From NCBI GenBank assembly GCA_003118195.1, contig BEXV01000389.1, positions 112,383-176,382 of the forward strand: DNA of 64,000 nt. The letters are read 5' to 3'. Below, in pieces: positions 30,901 through 45,900 of this stretch. The DNA comes from Hemicentrotus pulcherrimus (Eukaryota > Echinodermata > Echinoidea > Camarodonta > Strongylocentrotidae). A model generated the notes under the pieces. It was given only the letters and a program-made list of their open reading frames with translations. It did no database searches and was not told the origin of the DNA. How positions within the stretch are numbered: the first letter of the stretch is position 1; the number at the start of each line of letters is the position of its first letter. The position numbers were made by a program, and so were the translations under genes.

Positions 30901-33900
30901 GCGCCTCTGGTTGGACCGGACCTACTTGCCTGATCAGTAAGAAATAATCAAATTTATTCCACCGGGGCACTAAACCAAATAACCATTCGGTCTCCCATGC
31001 TTTGCCAAGTATTACGGTAATATAATAATAATTGAAAATTGATAACGATAGACTTGGTAATAATGATGACAATGATGATAATTACATTAAATAATAATAC
31101 TAATGATACTAATGATAATGATGATAATAATAATAATTATAATAACTACGATTTACTACGCTTTACACAGTTTAACTAGATCAAGGCGTGTTATGACACC
31201 AAATTGTAGGTTTGTGTTTCGCCTAGGTGGCCTAATTTTGTGTAGGACTTGCAAATAAAACCCAATCATCAGATATACTAATGATTCAGATTTGGTCGCT
31301 ACATAACAACAGTGATAATAATAAACTTAGTTATTATACAAAACGCTAAAAAAAAAAATGTTTGTCAGTATAATGTATTTATTTTATGTACTTAAAATTA
31401 ATACTTCTTGGGAAATTCCAAGGTATTTGGTCATTTAGTGACTAATGCGTTACCGTATATGATAATTATGAACAAAATATAACGTTACATAAAGATTATC
31501 CCTATTTTGCTTCATATTTGGTCTAATCAAATACTGGAGAAGTGCCGTTAGCTTAATACAAATCATCTGACAATCAAACTAAATATTACATGTGGTCGCT
31601 AACGTACGAGACAAAACTTTTTTCTTTCAATATAGATGTCGACGAATGTGCTAGTAATCCCTGTCAAAATGGCGTATGTACTGACGGAATCAACCGGTAT
31701 GATTGTATCTGTAATTCAGGCTGGGCCGGTACAAACTGTGACATTGGTAAGTAGAATACATCATTCATCAAAGCCAGTGTAAATTTTGAAAATCATTAGT
31801 AATATATATAAATATATAGCCTATATATAATAATTACGTTTTATTTTTTTTTTTGTATTGAAGGTTATCTTGTTATCTCCCTGCTAATCTAACTCGACAA
31901 TATTACTCATTGTTCGTTGATGGTTATATGTTCCTACTTTAGAAAATCATATTTTCAATATTTACAATACTTTCAGGTCTAAAATCAAATTGAACATTTT
32001 GCTAGATCTAAATTCACTTAGGAGATGAATCATGGTAAATTGGTCTTAGATTGAAGAATCATGAGAACGATAAAATACTGTTCAAAGTCACCCATAAGTC
32101 ACCCATTGCTATTCACCATGATGGCATTTTGGATATTAATCTCCAGTTATATTTCCGATATGCTTGGCAATTTTGAAAATTGATTCGAGTATTTAACGAT
32201 ATACATTATACACATCTCAAAGAAGGGATCATGGGAGGATTTGGCCCCACCCAAGCAGATACTGAATACTGGTAAAAACGGACGCTAAACAATGATTTAG
32301 AACATTCTGTGCTCAATTATTAATGAATTTGATTGATGATTCTTTCCCTCCTGTTATAGATATTGACGAGTGTGCCAGCAATCCCTGCCTGAATGAGGGT
32401 ACATGTAATGATAGAGTAGATGGTTACATCTGTGCATGTGCATCGGGATGGGAAGGAGATATCTGTGAAATCAGTAAGAATAATAATTTTGTTCTTCTTC
32501 CTAATGAATGTTTTAGGGCAAGTTCGACGTAGTTGGTCATTTGAAATTCCAAACGTTACAGGGTTTTGTGTATTTCCACCCATGAATTGATACAAAATGA
32601 GTCCTTTCATTGCATATTGGTTTTATCCAAGCTCTTAAAATGTTTTAAATCTAATACAATGATCCTATATACTAACATCTTATAAGTGATCGATAATGTT
32701 TTGGACAAAATAGCTTAGACTGGCCTATTCGTCATATAAAAGGGTATTCTGATATATGCTGTATCAAATATATAGACACTTTTTTGTCAACTTCCTCACA
32801 ATATCGAGTTTCTAAGACTAGGAACAATAGTTACTAAGCTGTAAGGTCTTTGTGTCTCACAATCCACAATAAGAAGATTAAGTGTCAACGACCGCATTTT
32901 GATTTGAAACGCGTATAGTGTTCTTATGATGAAAATTGATCAATTTAAAAAAAATTGGAAAAAAAAAGGGCAAAACATATAATGTGATTTAAAAAAAAGT
33001 TATTACAACTACAGTCTCCTTATTTATGATTTTTTTTTCTTCACAGATACTGATGAATGTGCCAGTCTCCCATGCCTGAATGAGGGAAACTGTATTGATC
33101 TAATCAATGGCTTCTTCTGCGCATGCTCCCCAGGATGGACTGGAGTTAACTGCGAAATAAGTGAGCTTGCTAGCAATCGTTTGTAGTTATCTCCATATTC
33201 GTTTCAAGTTCTATTTCCTAAAGAACGCATGCATATTTATCAATTCCTAACATTCTTTTACGATCTGTGTTGCATATTTTCTAATATAGTTCACATGGTT
33301 TCGATGCCTAAAAAGCCAGCTATATATATATATATATATATATAATACTTTATCCTTCACTTCAAACGGTATCACAAAACCATTATCATCTAATTTTTTC
33401 TTTAGCAAGTTCTATAACTTCAAAATCTACTTTCAATATTGGTATTCAGCAACTTTACATCAGGTTTATATCACTTAAGCTTCAAATTATATAATCATTG
33501 GCATGAATAATCTTGGGGATACACTACTTGGCCGATATTCTACTAAATGTCTAAACTCGACACTGGTTTTAAGCCTTTGTTCAAAATTGGGTTTAACAGA
33601 GGAACTTAGTCTAGTTCGATTTCCTTTATTATACGTGATTTTAGATCTAAGGTCAGGTATATCTGAATAGACCGGTTTACTAACATTTGCAAATTGTATG
33701 CATACTTTATAAACAAAGGTTGTACTTTACAAGGATTGCTTGAGGCTTGCCCAACAGAAAAATAATGTATGCAGACTCTACTCAAAGTATTGTAGTTCAT
33801 TCATTAATAACAGGTTAATGGAGTACCTCGTCACTAGGTCAACAGGAAAGGAACAGTCATAGATTTGAATATATTAGTAAACCGGTGTATCAGTAGAATA

Positions 33901-36900
33901 CAGACCTTTGTGGTTTAACAAAAAAGGGATCACACTTTGTAGCTTTATGTTGTCATATCCGCATCATTTGTTTGCCTTTCACCATTAGATGTAGACGAAT
34001 GCACATCATTTCCTTGCCAGAATGGCGGCCAGTGTGTTGATCTGGTCAATTCTTATAGGTGTGTTTGTGCCTCTGGATGGACCGGTGTCACGTGTCTTAT
34101 TGGTGAGTGGCGTCACACATTTTAAAGGCTGGTTAAGTTTATGACGCGGTAAGCCGTCGAAAAACAAAACAAAAAACACCGCCTTTTAAACGTGCTCTGT
34201 GGTATGATGTGAAGAAATGTGAGACGTATTAGGTACCCTTTGCGTATTCCAAAAAAACAAAAAACAAAACAAAACACAAAAACAAAAAACTCGCCACGAT
34301 ATTGCCGCCATATTTATGAGCGAATTTAACCAAGTATTGTTATCAAATCCGAACGGGTAATGTTGTAGATGTTTCAAGATTTTCAGAATCAANCATGAAA
34401 TAAGTCCGTCCCACTAAAGTAGGATTGTGTAAAAGCCAATTCATTCACCCACCAATAATTTAATCTTTGATATAGATTATCATTTTATACAAAAGAATTT
34501 TATTATGGTCTTAAAGAATATGTGTTCAAATGAGATTGTTTTGCAGTAGAGTACACCCACTATGCGGCATTCAGATTCAATTTAATTTGCATCATGAGTA
34601 TCTCTAGTAATTGGAAAATATCTTGGGTTCATATGATGCCTTTTAGATGCAATATTCATATATCATACACGTTATATTCACTCTATAATTTCAGATATCG
34701 ACGAGTGCACCAGCATGCCATGTCAAAATGGCGGTATATGTACCAATGGAGTCGATGGTTATGTATGCGCATGCGCAGCAGGATATGAAGGAGATAACTG
34801 CGAATTAGGTACATGCATGGGCAGACTATGATGACCATGGGCCCGTTTCACAAAGCCTTTTTTCAATGACAAATGACAAAAATCGGTAACAAATCTGCTG
34901 ATAACCAATCAGAAGCAAGGATTTCAGTATCTTATAACAGAAATTGTCATTTGTCTCTGATGACAAGTTTTGTGAAACGCCCCTAAGGCCGTGCTGATTA
35001 CCCTTTTTCTTTCAATAAAAAAATACTTCATGGTAGATGCATGATCTATTCATATATACCATATTCACCCACCGATATTATAATTCCTATATTGAACATA
35101 CTAATAATCGTTATTATCATTCTAATATCATTATCATATTCATTATCCTATATTGGTTCAGCATTTATCTTCTTACACTACCATAAAAAGTAGGCCATTT
35201 TTTTTTAAATGTCAATCATGCTATAATATTTGAGGTCTTGATACGATGCCCTTATTGCCAATATTGTAGATTTATTTACTCATGTGCAGTTTTGTGTTGT
35301 CGTCTTGTATAAGTATGTGAGATATACATCGAACTTTTACCTACTTTAAATAAAGTACCCAAAGAATTTTAGAACGAAAATGAATTCATGAAACATAAAA
35401 ATACACCTAGTGGTGAACTATTTCTCGAATTCATACTACCTACTCTAAACAAAATGTAGCTCAAAGAATGTCATTATGACAAAGAAATAATTGCAGCGTA
35501 AAATTTCATTTATAAACAATCCTTTCGTTTCAGATACGAATGAATGCCGTAGCAACCCTTGCGTTAATGGTGGGTTGTGTACGGACATGTTGGACGATTA
35601 TGTTTGTGCTTGCCAACCTGGATATACCGGTACCAGATGTCAGTCAGGTAATTGGAAAGAAAGAAATTCCAAAGTACGGTAATTGTTTTTAGAATACAAT
35701 TTTGAAGAGAGGAGGATTGGAATGGTAAACATAGAAGGGGAGAAGAGAGAGAGAGAGAGATTGAAGCAAAATTGAAAAGGGATGGAAAAATGGGAGAGAA
35801 ATAATGATGCAGAAAGAATAAAAGAAAGGGAAGACAGATAGAGACAATGATGTGNGGGGGGGGTGGAGACAAGGAGACACTGTGGAACAAGCGCCATGTG
35901 CTGCAGAGGCAGATACCGGGGTTATACAAGAATACATCATCGTCATCATCATCATCAAGAGTGATAGAGGAAAGGGACATGTAAGTGGGGACGTCATGAT
36001 AACGCTTCACATGATACAAGTTGAATACTTAGTGTTGAAATTCATTTTGCCGACAAACAATCCATCGTTCTAATTTCCTATGTTTCTTTTCAGAGATCAA
36101 CGAGTGTGCCAGCAACCCATGTGTAAACGGGGATTGTGTCGATATACTGAACGCCTACCAATGCACATGTCGGGCTGGCTGGTCGGGACCGCGATGTGAC
36201 ATCAGTGAGTAGATTCACCTTTTAATAACTCAGATGAGTGGTTGGTATATCCTTCAAACTGAATCCCGCGTTTTTTAAATCGTGATGAACTTAGCTTAAT
36301 TTGTAAGGTTAGAGGTCCGTTTATGCTAAGTCCCAAGTCCGTCAGAATACGTAACAATAATGCTCGTGGCAGACATTCATTCAAGGGACTACAAATTATC
36401 GATGGTTAAAAATCTTCCCCAAATGTGTTCATAGCCTTTCGCAAATTTAATGAGCCACCATTAAATGCGGTGCAAATCAAGAAAGAACTCAACGTAAAGC
36501 AAAACCTACCCATTATTTAAAAAGACTAAGAAGACCAATAGTGAATACTTATTGAATGTAAAATTCGTTTTGTCCATGTGCTAAAGCTTTTTATTTCCTC
36601 ACCAACGCGCTTTATATCAAGGACTAATTGAATTGAAATAAATCATATCAAGGTCAGTTCATCGATATAAACAAATGTATTTACTCTAAATGTCTACATC
36701 TTGCTTGTTTCCAGATATTGACGAATGTGCCAGTAACCCTTGCCAGAACGGAGGGGTGTGTAATGACTTGGTCAACAGGTATACTTGTGATTGCGTACCA
36801 GGATACACCGGGGTACTCTGTCAAATAGGTAAGCCGTTTGGATCGAAAAAGTGATCATTATGTGAATTCCAAGGATTAAGCAACTCAATATTATAGTGAG

Positions 36901-39900
36901 ATGTCTTGATAGTAACTGTAATTCATTTAATTGTTATTCACAGATGTTTATGAATAAATTACTTATATCAGAAACAGTGACGATTGCTGATAAATGTTAT
37001 TTTATGCAAGCATTTATCAAATTGATCAAATTTTGGACATATTACCCAGATATGTTTTGAATCATAAACTGTTAAATCTTTTAAAGAGGATATAAAACTT
37101 CCACATTTATTTCTACAACCTCAGCCGATTATACTTACCGGCATCAATTATCAGATGTCGATTTCTTATTGAGTTCTTGTTTGGTAACATACCTGCAATG
37201 ATCGTTCAAAATTATTATGTTTTTCCAGAAATCAACGAGTGTGCTTCGGCTCCGTGTATGAATGGTCTGTGCAGTGATCTCATCAATGCCTACACGTGCA
37301 CATGTCAACCTGGATGGGCTGGCACAAACTGTGACATCAGTAAGTAAAAAGAGAAAAGACTTTATTTTCTCAGTGTTTCTATTTCGTTTTTTCCTGTTTT
37401 CTTTAAATTTGATTTACACAAAATGATGATAAAAGGCTTTCTAATACCACGAAGTAGTTAATAGAAAACGGGCCCTTTCTGTTCATGGAATGGAGACGGT
37501 TGGGCTATATCTATGATATCCGTATGAAGTTAAATGATCAGACTTACTTGGTACGCATGAGTAAAAACAAATTTCATAGCATGAACGGCTTTTGCTAATA
37601 TCAAAGCATGTACATAACTTCAGGGGCAGATCCAGAATTCTACAAAGCGGATAATGCACACTTTATAAAAAATAAAAAAAATCTCAGTCAAGCAACATAA
37701 ACAAAACAGGCTTTATTTCATTTTTTTTTTAATAGGGGGGGGGGATAGATCATTAATTTGAAAGGGAATAGATACTAGGACAAATTTGGTAGGAGCATTT
37801 GTGTTAATTAAAGTATGTAAGTTTTGGTTTTAAAGGAGATGGTAGGTGTCATAAATATGCAACTTTAAGATTTTTGCATTGAAACAGCTATCAAGAATCT
37901 GTGGTGATTTTATTACTTTAAATGATATAATGATTATATATGATATCATTATTATACATGATATCATTATTATACATGATATCTTTATTATACATGATAT
38001 CATTATTATACATGATATCATTATTATGAAATCATGTCGCATAAATGTTCTTTTTTTACATAATAATTTACAGATATCAACGAATGTTCTAGCGGACCCT
38101 GTAGAAATGGAGCGACATGTAATGACTTCGTCAACTTATACACATGCGATTGTGCCCCAGGGTGGACTGGAACACACTGTGAAAATGGTATGCAAAATTG
38201 TCTTTATTTTGATAAATATTGTATTCTTTTTAGTAGTTAATTGACTGAAGAATAAATAAACTGAACGTAGCAACCAGTACTACATGTTAAATGATTACAT
38301 GTAGCAGACAAATTGTTCATAGAATGGCCGCTTAGTCTTCCAAATTCTTGAGCTTTTCTAAATAATTCACACCCAATTCTAATCCTTGTATTATTATGTT
38401 TATGTACTATTCAAAAGGCATGTTTCACAATTTCTGTTGAGGATCTTAAATTTCATTATAACCTAAATTTATCAAATTCCAATTTATTCTTTAACGATTC
38501 ACTTTAAAAGCCTACTTACAATCCATTAAATATTTGTTAAGGTTTTCCAATTGTTTCAATAGTCCGCCCGTAACACACCTATTAAGCTCAAAATGGAACT
38601 GTTGCTATTGCAGATGCATTATTCATTTATATATATATATATATATATTCATTATGCATGAATGCAAATCACAAGTGGTATGATGATACTCCGTCGTAAC
38701 ACCAATTAAGCTCAAAATGATACTGTTTCAATTACAGATATAAACGTCATGTATATATTTATTATGCATGAATACAAATCACAAGTTGTATGATGAAACT
38801 CCTGTTATTTCCACAGATGTCGACGAATGTGCCAGCTTCCCGTGCCTAAATGGCGCCATATGCAGTAACCAAGAGAACCAGTTCGTGTGCACCTGCGTGC
38901 TCGGCTGGACTGGAATCAACTGCCAGATTGATATCGACGAGTGCGCCAGTGATCCCTGTCAAAATGGAGCTCTGTGTTCGGATCTTATCAATAGATACGA
39001 GTGCCAGTGCCTGCCTGGTTGGACCGGCGTCAATTGTAACATTGGTAAGCCTTAGCATAAACTAGGGCGAATTTCGTTTTTTTAAAGTGTCATCATTACC
39101 ATTAAAAACTAGATTTATAATAATCAAAATGGAATTGGATTAAGTTATATTTGAAAATTATCTTGAAAATCCTTTTCATCTATCTTCTCTACTTACAGTG
39201 AATCAATATCCTTTTCCTCCCTCCTTTTTGTATAGTATCTGAAGTACTTTCCGCAACAAATCATTCAATCATTGCTACTTTTTTTTCCACTTCTCCTTTT
39301 ACAGGTACTACAAGCTAGTTTAATCAATTGTGTACCTTATAATGGGCAGTATTTGATGATATGAATTCTAACTGATATTCCATTTGAGTTTACTGTGCTA
39401 ACTGGAGAGCATTCATTGCCATCGATACCTAGTTGTATTAAGATTATAATTACCGTTTTATCTTCAGAAATTAACGAATGTTCAAGCGGACCCTGTCAGA
39501 ATGGGGCAGTGTGTAACGATCAACTCAATTCATTCACCTGTGACTGTGCACCCGGATACACAGGAACATTTTGTACAGAAGGTAAGATAATTCTATGCTT
39601 CAATTCAGTGCTCTTTAATCCCTTTTGTCTTCTCATAACCACCCTTCTCCACGAAGGCAGTTCCTTGTCGGTTCCTTTACCCTCAGGACAGATTTCAAAT
39701 TAAATTAGACGATTTGAATTTGAATTTGAAATGGTTCATTATTTATATTTGTTTAATTTGATTCATATAAAGATTGTTCATTACTGATCCATACATACCT
39801 CCCAACCCTCATTAAAAATGTACATGTCACGATACACACGGAGAAACACGACCCCCTTACAAGAATCGTGGTTTTATGGCAATGTACCTAAACATATCAA

Positions 39901-42900
39901 TAATTATCAATTTTCTTTAGAAGATAAAAGAAGATCATGAAATCATGTGTTTTGGTATTTTGTCTAATATTTTTAGGTTAATGATGACACAAGAGAATTA
40001 TGAATTTATCATCCCCTCCCCCAGATATAAATGAATGCAGTTCCAACCCCTGTCAGAATGGTGGATTATGCAACGATCTCCTCAACAGCTACTCTTGTGT
40101 CTGTATACCAGGATACACAGGCGTTAATTGTGAAATAGGTAATAAAACAAATATTTGAAGGAATTCATACTCTTAGGAGCGTTCCCTCCGAATCCTTTAA
40201 AACGGAAAAAAAGTTTGAGGGCTCATGATACACATTTAATGTTTTCTGTGTGGGTCCAGAGCTTTAAAGAAAGTATGTTAATGCGCCAAAAGAAATCTCT
40301 TAATCATAATGAATGTTCAGGGTTGAGTTTATGTTTGTTGTAAAGAAGTACGGACTACTCAGACTGTAGTAAATGTAGTAGTATATACCTTTTCATACAT
40401 GTTTATTTATCAGTTTACATAATTAAAATGATCATACTTGTAAACAACAACTCAGTCGATAATTTATATGAAATAGACTCGAGGTACCTGAACAATTTCA
40501 CCATGATGGTTTGAATAATAAAAGAGCACTGTGACACACACAAATATCATTAACGCGTGTGACAGTTTCAGTATCAAAGTCCAGACATATTCCCTAGACG
40601 TATACTTGCAGACTGAAGCAGGGAAAACTGTCAGTACACGTCTGAAAGGTATTTCAGTATCTTTAAATCATAAATTTGAGTCTAAATGTACATTCCATAA
40701 ACTTGCTGACATTACAAAAAAGTTTGTTCTTGTTCTTTTGAAAGATATTGACGAATGCGCAAGCAGACCCTGTCAGAATCAAGGCCAATGCCTTGATTTG
40801 ATCGATGCATATGTCTGCTCCTGCGTCAGCGGATGGGCAGGAATTCACTGTGAAACAAGTAAGTTCAAGTCAACAATGCAAAATAAACTAGCTGTATACC
40901 AATTCACAGCAAGTAGCATTAACATTACCTCGTGGATGTGTCGTTGTATAGTGCACTTGACTTTCAATCTTTTAAACGGCTGATAGTTTGAATCCTTGTT
41001 CTAACATCCTTTGACATATACCACTCTCCTCCCACGTGTAAATTTGTACCTAGCCATTGTAGGGGTCATATTAAGTACTGGTGCCTAACATCATTGATGC
41101 TGATGAGGCTTTCCTGATTAACAAAATAAATTACTACTACTATTACTGCTGTATATCCTTTCGTATCGGCGTACATGTTCAGCCGAATTGAGAAAGCTAA
41201 TAAAGGTTTCATGAAAGAAGTTGCCCCTTTTAAGTATCTGTAGGTGTTTTTTTACGGTATGACATGAACTAATTGCTAGTTTTATACATTCCATCAAGTC
41301 AAGGTATCTTAGTGCCTGTTTAAGGATAAGATTATTGGCCCGGAGCAGTTAAATGCATACATTTCAAAATGTGAATTATGGCAAGTAGGATACATTACTG
41401 CTATGATCATCTATAAAGCGCTGATTTCCACATGCATATTTATATGTCATGTACCTTCATCTAAATAGCCTAACCCAGTCTTACATAATCCGTTAACGAC
41501 AAGGTTTTACATTTTGATTCTTGCTTAGGTTCCCGTGTCTTTTGATATAAACATTTTCAAAAGAGCACTTTATGATATTCAAATGATTAGTAAAGGCTTG
41601 TAGCTGCTATATCACGGTTTTAGTGTTCAATCCTTCTCGGTGTCCTCTTTTTTGAAAAAAGCGTTTTACCCACATTAATTCATATCGACCCAGGTGTAGA
41701 AACTGAGTACCTATCAATGTCGGGGGTAATATAATTTCAGAGCTATCATGGAGAACGGTTGAACCTCTTTTTTGGGGTAAATAAAACCATATTGATATAA
41801 ATTGATATGCTATATATTTTCTGGTCGTATAGACATCGATGAATGCGCAAGTGCCCCTTGTCGCAATGGAGGCAGTTGCGAGGACATGGTTGACGGCTAT
41901 ACATGTACCTGTGCACCAGGCTGGACTGGAATTCACTGCAGTGTTGATATAAACGAGTGCACGAGTAACCCATGTCTAAATGGAATCTGCAGCAATGCTA
42001 ACAACAAGTACTTCTGTACCTGTAACCCCGGGTGGACTGGCGTTAACTGCGAAACAGGTATGTGTCTAGCCAGATTTGCACCTGTCTTGATGTATATACA
42101 TTTGTATATTTTATTACTTGGTAAAACTTGAATCTAACATTTGGTCAAGTACGGAAGTGGTTTTGAGATACTGAAAGTGTAGAATATAGAGTTCTTCCCA
42201 AGCATTTTCGATGACTGTCCTTAAGAGGATATTGAATCGTAACTTAGAAGAAACGTAAACATATACATAAATTCCTAATTTTGTTTGCCATTTAAAAGCT
42301 AGTGTAACGCTTTTATGCTTCCGTCACATTGCTTTCCGGTGCTCGTTCTGAAACCTAAACGACTACGGATAAATATTCTCTTAATTCATTATAGATGAAG
42401 ATTCTGAAGGCTCACAAAAGCATTAAGCGGTTTGTCATCTGATCTATTTCCTCTTTTATAATGAATCATTTCTTAAAAGATATCGACGAGTGTGCTAGTT
42501 TCCCATGTGGAAACGGTGGCACATGTGACGACGGAATAAATGGCTACATATGTACTTGCGGACCGGGATGGACAGGGACCAACTGCTTCGTTGGTGAGCC
42601 CAACTTTATTTTGCTGCATGATTTGTGATACCAATACTTTTAATATTTGATTATATAGGTCTTGTGTGATTATTTTATTCATGAAGATCACTAAATAGAT
42701 AACAATTCGCATTGTTGTTCCGGTATTACATGAAGAGAAGGAACATTCCTAAATTCTTGATTATATTAAAATATTTAGCGACCTTAACCCGTTGACTACT
42801 GAATTACCCTATTCCCATAGGCTTAACACAGGGACCACCAGGTTCCCTTAAGCAATGGGTTAAAATTCATTTTATTTCCACACATGAAGTCTTTCTTTAT

Positions 42901-45900
42901 AACAACAAATGCAGATGGCTGTCTTTGTAGTTTTACTCTTTTTGGTGGGAGGAACATAAAAGGGGCCATTTCTACAAGCCTTGTTATGATTTTCTATGAT
43001 CCTGACGCCGATTTATTTACGATAATAATTTTCATAGATTTTTTACAGTTAAAATAAAATCTTTGATTAATTATTTGACCTAATCAAAAGAATACAAATT
43101 GCAGGAGGTTTATACAAAATTCTTTTTCATTCATTGTATATGATATAAGTGAAAAAACGGGGGCTTGAATTATTGTTACATTTTAATATTTTTCATCTAC
43201 CCTGTATAATAGATATTGATGAATGTGTGTCCAACCCATGTTTGAATGGAGCAACATGTAACAACCTACAGAACAGATACTCGTGTTCTTGTGCCGGCGG
43301 GTTCACGGGAAACAGGTGTGAAGCAAGTAAGTACAGTACACTCATTGTGGGTTTATACATTTATTTACAATTTCTACTTTTACATTCGATAAACCAATTT
43401 TCTCTCTTACAAAATAGGCGGAATGATTTATGTTATGAAAGAGACGTACGATCTTGGAACTCCCTCACATTATGGGACTAATAATATATGTAAATGATAG
43501 ACCATTTTCCTGCTAGCTATCTGGGTTTTTTTGGTGCTATTTTCTAAATCTATTGTCGACATCAGATACGAAACATTTGTTTTAAAAATAAGATAGTTGC
43601 ACTGTATGACATTTCCGATGATAGTTGTGTAAACATAGAGAGCTAGCCTCTCTTTTACCAGTTGTGCTCTTGGAAATAATGATATTTTATTGCAGAAAAT
43701 TAGAATATGATATAGAGTAAAACTGCAACATTATACGTGTACCTAAACTATAAACTACCTGCTAAATAATTCCACTGCTGTAGCAATTCATGTTGTACCT
43801 ACAAATTGTGTAAATGTCATCTCAATATTTTCCTATAGATATCAACGAATGTGAATCCGCTCCCTGTTTAAATGGCGGCGTATGTTTGGATGGTATTAAT
43901 CAATACACTTGTGATTGCGATGCAGGCTGGAATGGAATTAACTGCGAAATAGGTAAGATAACAACACAAGCGGCGTAATTTCATTTGAGAGCCGGGAATG
44001 GTTTGTTACGTAAGATGGAGATCAAAACGTTGACTTATTATAACAAGTAACGGTAATGACTGAATAATTTGAAATTATTAAAGGGAATTATTAATTGAAT
44101 GTATCAATAACGTAGAAAGTGACAGCGCCCTCGGATGATTTACGTTAAACCTTACCTCCTATCCTGTGAATTCTAATTTTGAAGTGGTTGTGTAATCATG
44201 ATATTTACCATCGTCGGCAAACCATGACCAAACGATGCCTTTATCATCATCATCTACTAAGTGGAGTAGTGGACCCTTTATGTTGGGTCTTTCCTGCCAG
44301 TATCATTCTCCACAAACTGTTTCGATTCTCCGTTCTTCCTTTGTCCAATTTATCAATGCCTTACTATATCATACCTCTTATCTGAAGAAATCAACGAGTG
44401 TTCCAGTCGTCCTTGCCAGAATGGAGGGACTTGTGTTGATGGGACAAACAGCTTCACCTGTGACTGTGCCTCAGGCTGGACGGGTACCCTCTGCGAATTA
44501 GGTAAAAACTATTATTATTATTAAACACTACAATTATACACTGTTGGTCATAATGGTGGAATAATTATTTTTACCCCAATCTATTGAATGATTTTGACAA
44601 TGATTTATTCCTAATAGATCTAGATAATAGTATACATTCTCAGATCTAATTGAATGACAATTGGGGAGTGTTTGTTTTGCGTGAGTGCTAAAGCATGTGT
44701 GTGCTACTATGCTAATCAACTAGAGGACCTACGTCCTTAAGTCATAATTGACAGTAATGGGGAATAATTTCTTATCAAAGGACCCTAACATAGCACATCG
44801 ACACGGCTTTGATCCTGGGTGCATACAGTAACGAGGCCATTTCTTAGCCAATAAATCATGACTGTACGCAGTGGGCATTTGTGTACGTCGACGCCCCCAC
44901 ATACATAAATAAACAAAGAAAATACAATAAATTATCAATGATTCATTGCATTTTCCCCCAATTCCCAACAGGCAAAAAATCCTCTGTAGGGCTATGCATT
45001 ATGATTCAAGGGATGCCCACATAGAGGATCTTTTATGTTGGGGGTCGGGGCAAAATGCAATGAACCATTGAACAATTATTGCATTTTCTTTGATTGTTTG
45101 TTTTTCAATCATTCAATAAATTGGGGTAAAAATAATTATTCAACCATTACGACCAACAGAGTAAGTAGACAATGCCATTATTAGTTTACACTATCACCTT
45201 GTGTATATACTTACACTAATTTTAACACTATCATAGTATAAAATACTACTATTTTTAGTTTTATGAACGAGACCAAGAGAAATGGTGATCAATGGAGCAA
45301 CAATTTTAGTAATACCATAAGCTGATGCTCTAGACAAAAAGAAGCCGAGGAAGTGAATGTCACCAGGGCGCGAAAGTAAATAACACCTCGTAAGGGGGAA
45401 ACTGAATTAAGACATGATGATGTTGATGATCTTCCACTACTTCCAGGTCTATAAATCGATTATTTATTGTGGACAAAGAACATGGGTCTACGTTTTCGCT
45501 GGTATTTCTAGCCCCAAACAATAAAACCCAATGACCTTGTAGAAATATTGAATCTTCCGGTAAGGTTGATACACCAAATTAGTTATATATATATATATAT
45601 ATTTATTTAAATACACTTTATGTTTTCGAAATAGATATCAATGAATGTGCCAGCGGTCCCTGTCAGAACGGTGGAGTTTGCTCCCAAGGCACCGATTACT
45701 ATGTGTGTACATGCCAGCCTGGATGGAATGGGTACAACTGTGAAACTGGTAAGACCAATATTAACGCATTCATTTCTCCAAGACTTCTAAATTCTATTCT
45801 AAATAGAGAAGTGCTTTTGAATTTAAAAAGGGAATTTTTTTAATATTTAGTTTTCTAGATTGTAAGAAATCTAGCTTCGACCTCATTCTATATGCAAGGC

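Noticed and set aside
37939..38028. CRISPR-like array
   Set aside because: Units are 18-bp direct tandem copies without spacers in an intron of a eukaryotic gene; it is a minisatellite.
40299..40345. Possible decayed EGF exon ([11 protein letters not shown])
   Set aside because: Only about ten residues resemble an EGF start, with no acceptor and no further cysteines; likely chance.
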